This document shows, one piece after another, positions 23,302 to 30,433 of a DNA stretch of 30,548 nucleotides; position 1 is the first letter of the stretch, and each line of letters starts with the position of its first letter. This DNA comes from an uncultured Clostridium sp. (GTDB lineage Bacteria; Bacillota; Clostridia; Lachnospirales; Lachnospiraceae): NCBI GenBank assembly GCA_900541315.1, contig UQJF01000018.1, positions 1 through 30,548 of the forward strand. The letters run 5' to 3'. Below the pieces are notes generated by a model. That model was not told where the DNA came from. It worked only from the letters and a program-made list of their open reading frames with translations, and searched no databases. The translations under genes and the position numbers were made by a program.

Positions 23302-23372
23302 CAAGCTATTAACGAGCAGACCGCCTGCGTAAGCAGGCAGTAGAGTGCGCCAGCACGGGGTTCGTGAGTATA
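23250..23372 (+). repeat. Three-hairpin dispersed repeat, copy 3 (123 bp), inside an operon
   Basis: Same architecture as copy 1: TAATGAG, hairpin 1 with AAAAACAA/TTGTTTTT, linker TATTAACGAG, hairpin 2 GCCTGC-GTAA-GCAGGC, CAGTAGAG, hairpin 3 GTGC-GCCA-GCAC and GAGTATA. Compared with copy 1, hairpin 3 has two base pairs changed on both strands at once, so pairing is preserved. The first 52 bases are read as the C-terminal codons and stop of the VWA-like gene. The element ends 18 bases before the GTG start of the AAA+ gene. Confidence 0.9.
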
Positions 23373-23390
23373 AAGAAAGGAACAGATCCA

Positions 23391-24902
23391 GTGAATATTA
23401 AACGAGCGAAAGAAGAGATAAAAGATACCATTGCAGCTTATCTTTTAAAAGATGAGTTTGGAGAATATAAGATCCCGGCGATCCGTCAGAGACCGGTACT
23501 GCTTATCGGCCCCCCTGGAGTAGGAAAGACCCAGATCATGGAGCAGATCGCCAGAGAGTGTGAGATCGGCCTGGTAGCTTATACCATTACTCATCATACA
23601 CGGCAAAGTGCAGTGGGACTGCCCTTTATCCAGCATAAAATTTACGGTGGGAAAGAATATTCTGTTACAGAATATACCATGAGCGAGATCATTGCTTCTG
23701 TGTATGACCGCATACGGGAAACCGGTTTAAAAGAAGGTATTCTTTTTATTGATGAGATAAACTGCGTGTCAGAGACGCTGGCACCTACCATGCTCCAGTT
23801 TTTACAGTGCAAGACCTTTGGAAGCCATAAGGTGCCGGAAGGCTGGATCATCGTGGCAGCGGGAAATCCGCCGGAATACAATAAATCCGTCCGGGAATTT
23901 GATGTAGTCACATTGGACCGTATTAAAAAGATCATCATTGAACCAGATCTGGCAGTATGGAAGGAATATGCTTATGCCCAGAATATCCACCCGGCGATCA
24001 TGTCTTATCTGAATATCCGTCCCCAGTATTTCTGCACAGTGGAAACTACTGTAGACGGAAAAAGGTTTGCCACTCCAAGAGGCTGGGAAGACTTGTCCCA
24101 GCTGATCCAGGTATATGAGTCATTGGGGAAGAAAGCGGACCGGGATGTAGTAGGACAATATCTGCAGCATCCTAAGATCGCCAAGGATTTTGCCAATTAT
24201 CTGGAGCTTTATTATAAATATCAGGATCAGTACCAGGTAGATGAGATCCTTTCCGGCACCATAAGAGAAGAAATCTGTGATAAACTGGATAAAGCTTCTT
24301 TTGATGAGCGTATGGCGGTAACAGGCCTGCTTCTTGCAAAGCTGACAGACGGATTCAAGGCATTAAAGCTTATGAATGAAGAAATGACTCTTTTAATGGC
24401 ACAGTTAAAGCAGTTTAAAAAAGAATCAGATGGGGCAGATGTTCATGGGCCGGCTCCGGTCATGATCTTAGAAAGCATCGGTGCTGAGTTAGAAAGCATC
24501 CGTATCCATAAAAAAGAGAGCGGACTTTCAGACCGCACACAGGATCGTATCTACCGGAAGGTGAAAGAGGCATTGGAGCAGTACGTACAGCAGATGAAGG
24601 CATTGTCCTTACAGGAGAAGGAGGACAGCTGGAACTGGCTGCGGCAGCAGTTTATGGAAAAAAGCGATGCCTATGAGGAGAAAAAGGAGTCCTGCGGTAA
24701 ACAGTTAGAGCATGCCTTTGACTTTATGGAAGCAGCCTTTGCAAATGGTCAGGAACTGGTGATCTTTGTGACCGGTTTAAATACCGGGGAAGCCAGTGTA
24801 GAGTTTTTAAAGGAATATAATTGTGAACGTTACTACCGCTATAACAGAGAGCTCCTGTTTGATGACCAGGAGAGCAGAATGAAAGAAGTGCTTGAAAAAT
24901 GA
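23391..24902 (+). CDS. MoxR-type AAA+ ATPase
   Basis: A 503-residue AAA+ ATPase of the MoxR/AAA_5 kind. Walker A is LLIGPPGVGKTQ at about residues 37-47, Walker B is ILFIDEINCVSE near 117-127, sensor 1 is AAGNPPEYN, and an arginine-containing TLDRIKKIIIEPD follows. The last 200 residues are helical and charged and contain no recognised domain. MoxR ATPases typically act with VWA proteins as chaperone-like systems that remodel or metallate targets. The VWA-like gene directly upstream is the likely partner. The best start is GTG at 23391, behind AAAGAAAGGAAC. A GTG at 23364 would lie inside the repeat without a ribosome binding site. The ATG of the MATE gene overlaps its TGA by 4 bases. Confidence 0.88.
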   Translation: MNIKRAKEEIKDTIAAYLLKDEFGEYKIPAIRQRPVLLIGPPGVGKTQIMEQIARECEIGLVAYTITHHTRQSAVGLPFIQHKIYGGKEYSVTEYTMSEIIASVYDRIRETGLKEGILFIDEINCVSETLAPTMLQFLQCKTFGSHKVPEGWIIVAAGNPPEYNKSVREFDVVTLDRIKKIIIEPDLAVWKEYAYAQNIHPAIMSYLNIRPQYFCTVETTVDGKRFATPRGWEDLSQLIQVYESLGKKADRDVVGQYLQHPKIAKDFANYLELYYKYQDQYQVDEILSGTIREEICDKLDKASFDERMAVTGLLLAKLTDGFKALKLMNEEMTLLMAQLKQFKKESDGADVHGPAPVMILESIGAELESIRIHKKESGLSDRTQDRIYRKVKEALEQYVQQMKALSLQEKEDSWNWLRQQFMEKSDAYEEKKESCGKQLEHAFDFMEAAFANGQELVIFVTGLNTGEASVEFLKEYNCERYYRYNRELLFDDQESRMKEVLEK

Positions 24903-26272
24903 TGATGAAAAAAGAGAAAACAGCAGGGAAAGCAAAAACTGTGGGGACTCTTTTTACAGGGGATGATCTGAAAAAACTGATCTTTCCTCTGATCATTGAG
25001 CAGATACTGGCGGTTTCCGTTGGTATGGTGGATACTATGATGGTTTCCAGTGCAGGAGAAGCAGCTACTTCCGGTGTTTCTCTGGTAGATATTATCAATG
25101 TACTTATTATCAATATTTTTGCTGCTGTGGCAACTGGCGGTGCAGTAGTTACATCCCAGTTTCTGGGACAGAAGCGAAAAGATAAGGCATGTCAGTCGGC
25201 AGACCAGCTGATCCTGGTAACAGGTGTGGTTGCGCTGGTGATCATGGCTTTAAGCATTCTGCTGCGCTGGCAGATCTTAAACCTCATTTATAAGGGTGTT
25301 ACAGAAGAGGTAATGAAAAATGCAGTGATCTATCTGACTATTTCAGCCATTTCTTACCCGTTTTTAGCTGTGTACAATTCCTGTGCGGCGCTGTTCAGGT
25401 CTATGGGAAATTCAAAAATATCCATGCAGGCGTCTATTATCATGAATGTGATCAATGTGATCGGCGATGCACTGTTTATCTTTGGATTCCACTGGAGTGT
25501 GGCAGGCGCTGCAGGTGCGTCACTGATCTCCCGTATGATCGCCTGTTTCATTCTTATATGGAGACTGAGGGATCCGAAGCTGGACATCCGTATTGGCACG
25601 ACTAAAGGTGTAAATATGCGTATGATAAAGCAGATTCTGCATATCGGTATTCCTAATGGCATTGAAAACAGCATTTTCCAGCTGGGTCGTGTGCTTACAG
25701 TGAGTATTATCGCCATGTTTGGTACGACACAGATCGCTGCAAATGCCATTGCAAATAACTTAGACAGTATGGGAGTTCTGCCGGGAACAGCCATGTGTCT
25801 GGCGATCATTACTGTAGTGGGACGCTGTGTGGGAGCCGGTGATTTTGAACAGGCAGAATATTATGCAAAAAAAATGATGAAGCTGACTTATATCATCAAC
25901 GGAATCTGCTGCCTGGTGGTGATCCTTACCATGCCTGTTACTTTGCGGTTGTATGGAGTTTCAGGGGAAACAAGACATTTAGGAGCTGTTCTGGCCCTGA
26001 TCCATAATGGCTGCGCTATCTTTTTATGGCCGGCAGGTTTCTGCCTTCCAAATGTGATGCGTGCAGCTAATGATGTAAAATTTCCGATGTGTGTATCCAT
26101 TGCATCTATGTTCATTTTCCGTATCGGTTTAAGCTATGTGACCGGTGTAGCCTGGGGGATGGGGGCTATTGGTGTGTGGATCGCCATGATCATAGACTGG
26201 ATCGTACGCATTACCTTCTTTGCAATACGGTTTTTCAGCGGAAAGTGGAAAACCTTTTATCACGGTGAATAA
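24899..26272 (+). CDS. MATE-family efflux transporter
   Basis: A 457-residue protein with about 12 hydrophobic helices in the two-fold MatE arrangement. Family signatures are LIFPLIIEQILAVSVGMVDT, the AATGGAVVTSQFLGQKR loop region, NVIGDALFIFGF in the first half, and IGIPNGIENSIFQLGRV with AMCLAIITVVGRCVGAGD in the second. MATE proteins exchange cationic drugs, metabolites or other solutes for Na+ or H+, and the substrate here cannot be inferred. It is translationally coupled to the AAA+ gene by a 4-base overlap. The coupling is noteworthy because MoxR/VWA systems are usually linked to maturation of a membrane or metal enzyme, but it may simply reflect operon packing. There are alternative starts at three adjacent Met codons. 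Confidence 0.92.
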   Translation: MMMKKEKTAGKAKTVGTLFTGDDLKKLIFPLIIEQILAVSVGMVDTMMVSSAGEAATSGVSLVDIINVLIINIFAAVATGGAVVTSQFLGQKRKDKACQSADQLILVTGVVALVIMALSILLRWQILNLIYKGVTEEVMKNAVIYLTISAISYPFLAVYNSCAALFRSMGNSKISMQASIIMNVINVIGDALFIFGFHWSVAGAAGASLISRMIACFILIWRLRDPKLDIRIGTTKGVNMRMIKQILHIGIPNGIENSIFQLGRVLTVSIIAMFGTTQIAANAIANNLDSMGVLPGTAMCLAIITVVGRCVGAGDFEQAEYYAKKMMKLTYIINGICCLVVILTMPVTLRLYGVSGETRHLGAVLALIHNGCAIFLWPAGFCLPNVMRAANDVKFPMCVSIASMFIFRIGLSYVTGVAWGMGAIGVWIAMIIDWIVRITFFAIRFFSGKWKTFYHGE

Positions 26273-26290
26273 ACGATAGAGGAATTTCAG

Positions 26291-26309
26291 GATTTAAGAG
26301 AACATTAGG
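26291..26309 (+). repeat. Leader repeat, short relative D
   Basis: GATTTAAGAGAACATTAGG resembles the 3' part of leader repeats A and B (GATTCCGRGAGAACATAWA). It lies at a similar distance upstream of the ribosome binding site of the EamA gene. The match is short and could be chance on its own; position and the other copies make it worth listing. Confidence 0.4.
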
Positions 26310-26326
26310 GATAAAGGAGAGGAGTC

Positions 26327-27187
26327 ATGAATTCCAAGACAAAAGGTATTTTATGTATTGTGACAGCGGCATTTTGTTTTGCTTTTATGTCGCTGTGCGT
26401 CCGGCTGGCGGGAGATCTGCCATCTATGCAGAAGATATTGTTCCGTAATCTGCTTGCATTTTTTATTGTAGGCGCAGGTTTGGTCCGCAAGCCGGAAAAG
26501 CTGGAAATACACAAGGGGGATCTTAAATTTTTGTTCCTGCGTTCTATCTGCGGAACAGTTGGTATTGTATGCAATTTTTATGCCATTGACCACCTAGTGC
26601 TTTCCGATGCCAATATGTTAAATAAGCTGTCTCCTTTCTTCACCATTATTTTTTCTTATTTTCTTTTAAAAGAAAGACTGACCCTGTTTCAGGGAATTGC
26701 AGTTGTAGTAGCATTTATGGGAGCATTATTTATCATCAAACCTACAGGAAATATGACAGATCCGGCAGCGCTTATTGGAATGCTGGGGGGTGCGGGAGCC
26801 GGTGCAGCCTATAGCTTTGTGCGTGTACTGGGAAAAAGAGGGGTGAATGGAAAGCTGATAGTCATGTTTTTCTCAGCCTTTACCTGTGTGTTTGCACTGC
26901 CATTTCTCATTGGACATTTTGCTCCTATGAAATGGTGGCAGGTTGCAGCTATGATCGCAGCCGGATTTGGCGGTGCAGGCGGTCAGATCTTTGTGACGAA
27001 AGCATATTTTTATGCTCCGGCAAAAGAAATTTCTGTTTTTGACTATTCGCAGATCATGTTTTCAGCTCTTATGGGATTTCTGGTCCTGGGACAGAAGCCG
27101 GATATGCTTAGTCTTTGCGGATATATGATCATCTGTACTACGGCAGTCTGTATGTATTTTTATAATAAGAATCGGAGTATATTATGA
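26327..27187 (+). CDS. DMT/EamA-family transporter
   Basis: A 286-residue membrane protein with ten predicted hydrophobic helices in two EamA repeats, typical of the drug/metabolite transporter superfamily. Features are AAFCFAFMSLCVRLAGDLPS and FFRSICG-like LKFLFLRSICGTVGI in repeat 1, the NKLSPFFTIIFSYFLLKERLT end of repeat 1, and KEISVFDYSQIMFSALMGFL with GQKPDMLSLCGYMII in repeat 2. This family exports or imports amino acids, nucleotides and other metabolites, and the substrate cannot be predicted. Start ATG behind AAAGGAGAGG. The TGA overlaps the first bases of leader repeat C, which precedes the MBL-fold gene, so the two genes may share a transcript. Confidence 0.93.
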   Translation: MNSKTKGILCIVTAAFCFAFMSLCVRLAGDLPSMQKILFRNLLAFFIVGAGLVRKPEKLEIHKGDLKFLFLRSICGTVGIVCNFYAIDHLVLSDANMLNKLSPFFTIIFSYFLLKERLTLFQGIAVVVAFMGALFIIKPTGNMTDPAALIGMLGGAGAGAAYSFVRVLGKRGVNGKLIVMFFSAFTCVFALPFLIGHFAPMKWWQVAAMIAAGFGGAGGQIFVTKAYFYAPAKEISVFDYSQIMFSALMGFLVLGQKPDMLSLCGYMIICTTAVCMYFYNKNRSIL

Positions 27188-27208
27188 TGTCCTCTCGGAG
27201 AGAACATT
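27186..27208 (+). repeat. Leader repeat, collapsed copy C
   Basis: GATGTCCTCTCGGAG here is identical to the sequence upstream of copy B (9272-9286), but it continues directly into AGAACATT, skipping the 35 bases present in B. The result is a small near-palindrome, CTCTCGGAGAG. It lies between the EamA stop and the ribosome binding site of the MBL-fold gene. Confidence 0.6.
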
Positions 27209-27229
27209 GTGATGTCTGGAGGGGAGAAC

Positions 27230-27946
27230 ATGAAAGTTACTTATATCCACCACAGCAGTTTCCTTGTAGAAACTGATGAAAATTACTTTTTATTTGACTA
27301 TTTTGAAGGAGAACTTCCGGAATTTAAGGAAGACAAGCCTCTTCTGGTTTTTGCCAGCCATCGGCATGGAGATCATTTTTCACCGGTGATCTTTGAATTA
27401 GCAGGAAAGCATAAAAAGACCGGTTTTGTACTTTCTGATGATATCTGGAAGCGGAGAGTGCCGGAAGAATTTCTTGGAAAAACCTATTTTACCGGTCCGG
27501 GAGAAGAACTGGAATTGACAGTACCTTTTACAGGAGGATCCGGTGTGAAGATCCGGGCTTTTAAATCCACAGATGAAGGTGTTGCGTTTCTGATCGAAAC
27601 GGAAGGAAAGCGGATCTATCATGCAGGAGATCTGAACAACTGGGTATGGGCTGGAGAACCAGAAGTAGATAATAAGCGGATGAGTGAAAATTTCCATAAA
27701 GAGCTGGAGAAGATGAAGGGCATTCATATAGATGTGGCTTTTATGCTCCTTGATCCGAGACAGGAAAAGGATTTCTATCTGGGAATGGACGACTTTATGA
27801 AAATGGTGGGAGCCGATGTGGTGTTCCCTATGCATTTCTGGGGTGATTTTGAAGTAACAGACCGGTTTAAGGCACTGGAGTGTGCAAAAGACTATAAGGA
27901 CCGGATCGTAAAGATCCATAAAAAGGGAGAACGTTTCCTGATATAG
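27230..27946 (+). CDS. Metallo-beta-lactamase-fold hydrolase
   Basis: A 238-residue MBL-fold protein. The metal motif is FASHRHGDHF with His44, His46, Asp48 and His49, followed by a histidine in RIYHAGDLNNW (near 132) and one in VFPMHFWGDF (near 207), enough for a dinuclear metal site. The beta-lactamase_2 (UlaG-like) pattern with a leading YIHHSSFLVETDENYFLFDYF fits a cytoplasmic hydrolase, possibly RNase- or lactonase-like, with unknown substrate. I chose the ATG at 27230, behind TGGAGGGGAG. A GTG at 27209 would place the start before that site and within leader repeat C. The dihydroorotase gene follows 69 bases downstream, with a stable hairpin between them. Confidence 0.85.
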   Translation: MKVTYIHHSSFLVETDENYFLFDYFEGELPEFKEDKPLLVFASHRHGDHFSPVIFELAGKHKKTGFVLSDDIWKRRVPEEFLGKTYFTGPGEELELTVPFTGGSGVKIRAFKSTDEGVAFLIETEGKRIYHAGDLNNWVWAGEPEVDNKRMSENFHKELEKMKGIHIDVAFMLLDPRQEKDFYLGMDDFMKMVGADVVFPMHFWGDFEVTDRFKALECAKDYKDRIVKIHKKGERFLI

Positions 27947-27976
27947 AAAACCGGCTGCAAAAGCAGGCACAGGAAA
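27934..27976 (+). other. Hairpin spanning the MBL-fold stop codon
   Basis: TTTCCTG at 27934-27940 pairs with CAGGAAA at 27970-27976, and a smaller inner stem (GCTGC/GCAGGC with an AAAA loop) lies between. The inner stem recalls hairpin 2 of the dispersed repeat, but linkers are not conserved. No T tract follows, so it is not a standard terminator. It could modulate expression of the downstream dihydroorotase gene. Confidence 0.4.
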
Positions 27977-28015
27977 GACTTTGAGAATACATTTTAAGGA
28001 AGAGAGGATAAGAAC

Positions 28016-29296
28016 ATGCTGCTGATCAAAAACGGACGGGTGATCGACCCGGCAGGAAAGAAGGAAAGAAATGCTGATATTGTTGTAAAAGATGGGAAAA
28101 TTGAAAAAATATATCCAGAAGGAACATTACCCCCAGAGGCAGAAGCAGCTGCGGATCAGGTGCTTGATGCAAAAGGCCTTGTGGTAGCGCCTGGTCTGGT
28201 GGATGTTCATGTACATTTCCGTGATCCGGGACTGACTTACAAAGAAGATATCCATACAGGTGCGGCTGCTGCTGCCAAAGGAGGTTTTACCACCGTTGTG
28301 TGTATGGCAAATACAAAGCCCATTGTGGATAATGAAGAAACACTTAAGTATGTGCTGGAAGAAGGAAAGAAGACCGGTATCCATGTACTTAGCTGCGCTG
28401 CTGTTTCCAAGGGCTTTGAAGGAAAAGAAAGAACGGATATGGAAGGACTGTTAAAGGCTGGTGCAGCAGGCTTTACAGATGACGGTATCCCGTTAATGGA
28501 CGGAATGTTTGTAAAAGAGGCTATGGAAGAGGCAGCCAGACTGGATACAGTTTTAAGCTTCCATGAAGAAGATAAAACCTTTATCAAACAGAACGGCATT
28601 AACCATGGTAAGGTATCTGAACAGCTGGGAATTTACGGATCCCCGGCGCTGGCAGAGGACTCTCTGGTAGCAAGAGACTGTATGATCGCACTGGCTACCG
28701 GCGCAAGAATCGATATCCAGCATATCAGTTCCGGTCATTCTGTAGAAATGGTACGTCTGGCAAAGAAAATGGGCGCAAATGTATGGGCTGAGGTAACACC
28801 ACATCACTTTACCCTTACAGAAGATGCAGTTCTGGAACATGGCACTCTGGCAAAGATGAACCCGCCTCTGCGTACTGAGTGGGACCGCCAGATGCTCATT
28901 GAAGGCTTAAAAGACGGCACCATTGACATGATTGCCACAGACCATGCACCTCATAGCAAAGAGGAAAAAGAAAAGTCCATTACCGAAGCACCAAGCGGTA
29001 TTACCGGTCTGGAAACATCTCTGGCACTTGGCATTACCAGCCTGGTAAAACCGGGACATCTGACTTTGATGGAGTTAATGGAAAAGATGAGCTTAAATCC
29101 TGCAAAGCTTTACAAATTGGACTGTGGCCGATTAGAAGAAGGGGCAGCAGCTGATCTTGTGATCTTTGATGAAAATGAAAAGTGGGTAGTAGACGGATTT
29201 GCCTCCAAGGCAATCAACAGCCCGTTTCTGGGGGCAGAGCTGACTGGCAGAGTGAAGTACACGATCTGCGATGGGAAGGTTGTGTATAGGCAGTAA
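28016..29296 (+). CDS. pyrC: Dihydroorotase (class I)
   Basis: PyrC cyclises carbamoyl aspartate to dihydroorotate in pyrimidine synthesis. The 426-residue length and motifs are those of class I bacterial enzymes: the metal-binding DVHVHFRDPGLTYKED (His65, His67, Arg69), GFTDDGIP with the bridging Asp155 used instead of a carboxylated lysine, SFHEED (His183), IQHISSGHS (His236), and MIATDHAPHSKEEK with catalytic Asp309. Loss of any of these would be expected to inactivate; none is lost. No other pyr genes are in the window, and no PyrR attenuator or UMP-responsive leader was recognised in the 69 bases upstream. The ATG follows AAGAGAGG. Confidence 0.95.
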   Translation: MLLIKNGRVIDPAGKKERNADIVVKDGKIEKIYPEGTLPPEAEAAADQVLDAKGLVVAPGLVDVHVHFRDPGLTYKEDIHTGAAAAAKGGFTTVVCMANTKPIVDNEETLKYVLEEGKKTGIHVLSCAAVSKGFEGKERTDMEGLLKAGAAGFTDDGIPLMDGMFVKEAMEEAARLDTVLSFHEEDKTFIKQNGINHGKVSEQLGIYGSPALAEDSLVARDCMIALATGARIDIQHISSGHSVEMVRLAKKMGANVWAEVTPHHFTLTEDAVLEHGTLAKMNPPLRTEWDRQMLIEGLKDGTIDMIATDHAPHSKEEKEKSITEAPSGITGLETSLALGITSLVKPGHLTLMELMEKMSLNPAKLYKLDCGRLEEGAAADLVIFDENEKWVVDGFASKAINSPFLGAELTGRVKYTICDGKVVYRQ

Positions 29297-29372
29297 TTGT
29301 AGTGTCTGTAATGCTGCCAATACCAGCGTGTCCTGTAGTATGCACCATTTGTACCAGATTCTCATATACTTG

Positions 29373-29410
29373 CGAAAAAGGTCCACCGCTTTGTCGGCTG
29401 GACCTTTTTC
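29373..29410 (+). terminator. Terminator after pyrC
   Basis: GAAAAAGGTCCA (29373-29384) pairs exactly with TGGACCTTTTTC (29399-29410), extended by CCG/CGG with one bulged base, around a short loop. The flanking A and T tracts make it potentially bidirectional. It isolates pyrC from the next promoter. Confidence 0.92.
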
Positions 29411-29420
29411 AAATTTCCTC

Positions 29421-29449
29421 TTTACAAAAACACTTTAGTATGCTACCAT
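29421..29449 (+). promoter_or_regulatory. Promoter of the ABC binding-lipoprotein gene
   Basis: TTTACA at 29421-29426 and TACCAT at 29444-29449 are exactly 17 bases apart. Both are good, not perfect, sigma-A hexamers. The transcript would include the degenerate repeat copy 4 in its leader of about 105 bases. Confidence 0.6.
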
Positions 29450-29469
29450 GATAGCGTGTCAAAACGATA

Positions 29470-29540
29470 GCAGATTAACTCGCCTGCCACCTGTGTCAGC
29501 AGGAGGCGGAGCATGTAAGTGCGGGGGCGTGAGTTACGAT
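29470..29540 (+). repeat. Three-hairpin dispersed repeat, degenerate copy 4
   Basis: Hairpin 1 is absent. The rest aligns: ATTAAC linker at 29474, a hairpin-2 equivalent with CGCC/GGCG and TGC/GCA arms from 29481, hairpin 3 GCAT-GTAA-GTGC at 29511-29522 (one G-U pair), and the terminal GTGAGTTACGATATA that matches the ends of copies 2 and 3. It lies in the leader of the binding-protein gene, 20 bases before its start. Confidence 0.6.
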
Positions 29541-29560
29541 ATAAGAGGAGGAAACTTATT

Positions 29561-30433
29561 ATGAAGAAAAGAGTTTTATGTGCAGCGATCGCATCTATGA
29601 TGGTATTATCCATGGCAGCTTGCTCATCAGGCAGTACCGCTGCTACAACAGCTGAAACAAAGGCTTCTGAGGCAGAAACAACTACAGTGGCAGCTTCTTC
29701 TGAAAAAGCAGAAGATGCCACAGCTGCAGGTACAGAGGGCGGCACACTGATCGTTGGTTTCGACCAGGATTTCCCGCCAATGGGATTTTTAGGAGATAAC
29801 GGTGAGTACACCGGTTTTGACCTGGAACTGGCACAGGAAGTTGCAAAGCGCCTTGGTCTGGAATATCAGGCACAGCCAATTGCATGGGATGCAAAGGATA
29901 TGGAACTGGAATCCGGAAACATTGATTGTATCTGGAATGGATTTACCATGACCGGCCGTGAAGATGATTACACATGGACAAAACCTTATATGGCAAACAC
30001 CCAGGTATTTGTAGTAAGAAATGATTCCGGTATCGAAGGAAAAGACGGTCTTGCAGGCAAAGTAGTAGAGTGCCAGGCAGATTCTTCCGCAGAAGCAGCA
30101 TTAAAAGAAGATCCGGATCTGACTTCCACTTTTGGACAGCTTTTGACCACTGCTGATTACAACACAGCATTTATGGATCTGGAGCAGGGCTCTGTAGATG
30201 CCATTGCTATGGACGTGATCGTAGCAGGATATCAGATCAAACAGAGAAATGCAGATTTCACTATTTTAGATGATTCCCTTTCCGCAGAAGAGTACGGCGT
30301 AGGCTTTAAAAAGGGCAACACTGAGTTAAGAGATAAGGTTCAGGCAACTCTGGAAGATATGGCAAAAGACGGAACCATGAAAGAAATCTCTGAAAAGTGG
30401 TTTGGTGAAGACGTTACTACCATTGGAAAGTAA
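29561..30433 (+). CDS. ABC transporter substrate-binding lipoprotein, amino-acid type
   Basis: A 290-residue SBP_bac_3 family protein. It begins with a lipoprotein signal peptide, MKKRVLCAAIASMMVLSMAA, and a lipobox cysteine at residue 21, so it should be anchored to the outer face of the membrane. A Ser/Thr/Ala/Glu-rich linker to about residue 55 is followed by the binding domain. Typical motifs are GGTLIVGFDQDFPPMGFLGD, YTGFDLELAQEVAKRLGLEY, the WNGFTMTGREDDYTWTKPY segment, and the end LEDMAKDGTMKEISEKWFGE. The family binds polar amino acids such as glutamine, cystine or arginine, and the ligand is not decided by sequence alone. The ATG at 29561 follows AGAGGAGG. The permease and ATPase genes are expected just beyond the window. 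Confidence 0.92.
   Translation: MKKRVLCAAIASMMVLSMAACSSGSTAATTAETKASEAETTTVAASSEKAEDATAAGTEGGTLIVGFDQDFPPMGFLGDNGEYTGFDLELAQEVAKRLGLEYQAQPIAWDAKDMELESGNIDCIWNGFTMTGREDDYTWTKPYMANTQVFVVRNDSGIEGKDGLAGKVVECQADSSAEAALKEDPDLTSTFGQLLTTADYNTAFMDLEQGSVDAIAMDVIVAGYQIKQRNADFTILDDSLSAEEYGVGFKKGNTELRDKVQATLEDMAKDGTMKEISEKWFGEDVTTIGK

Noticed and set aside
14184..23372. CRISPR array or integron-like attachment array as explanation of the repeats
   Set aside because: Copies are kilobases apart, each with internal hairpins and no regular spacers, cas genes or integrase nearby.
27398..27970. 190-residue minus-strand reading frame inside the MBL-fold gene
   Set aside because: The plus strand clearly encodes an MBL-fold protein with metal motifs. 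The opposite frame shows low-complexity Phe/His/Cys content typical of antisense frames.
28127..28599. Minus-strand frames within pyrC
   Set aside because: They are opposite a complete, motif-perfect dihydroorotase and have no initiation signals.
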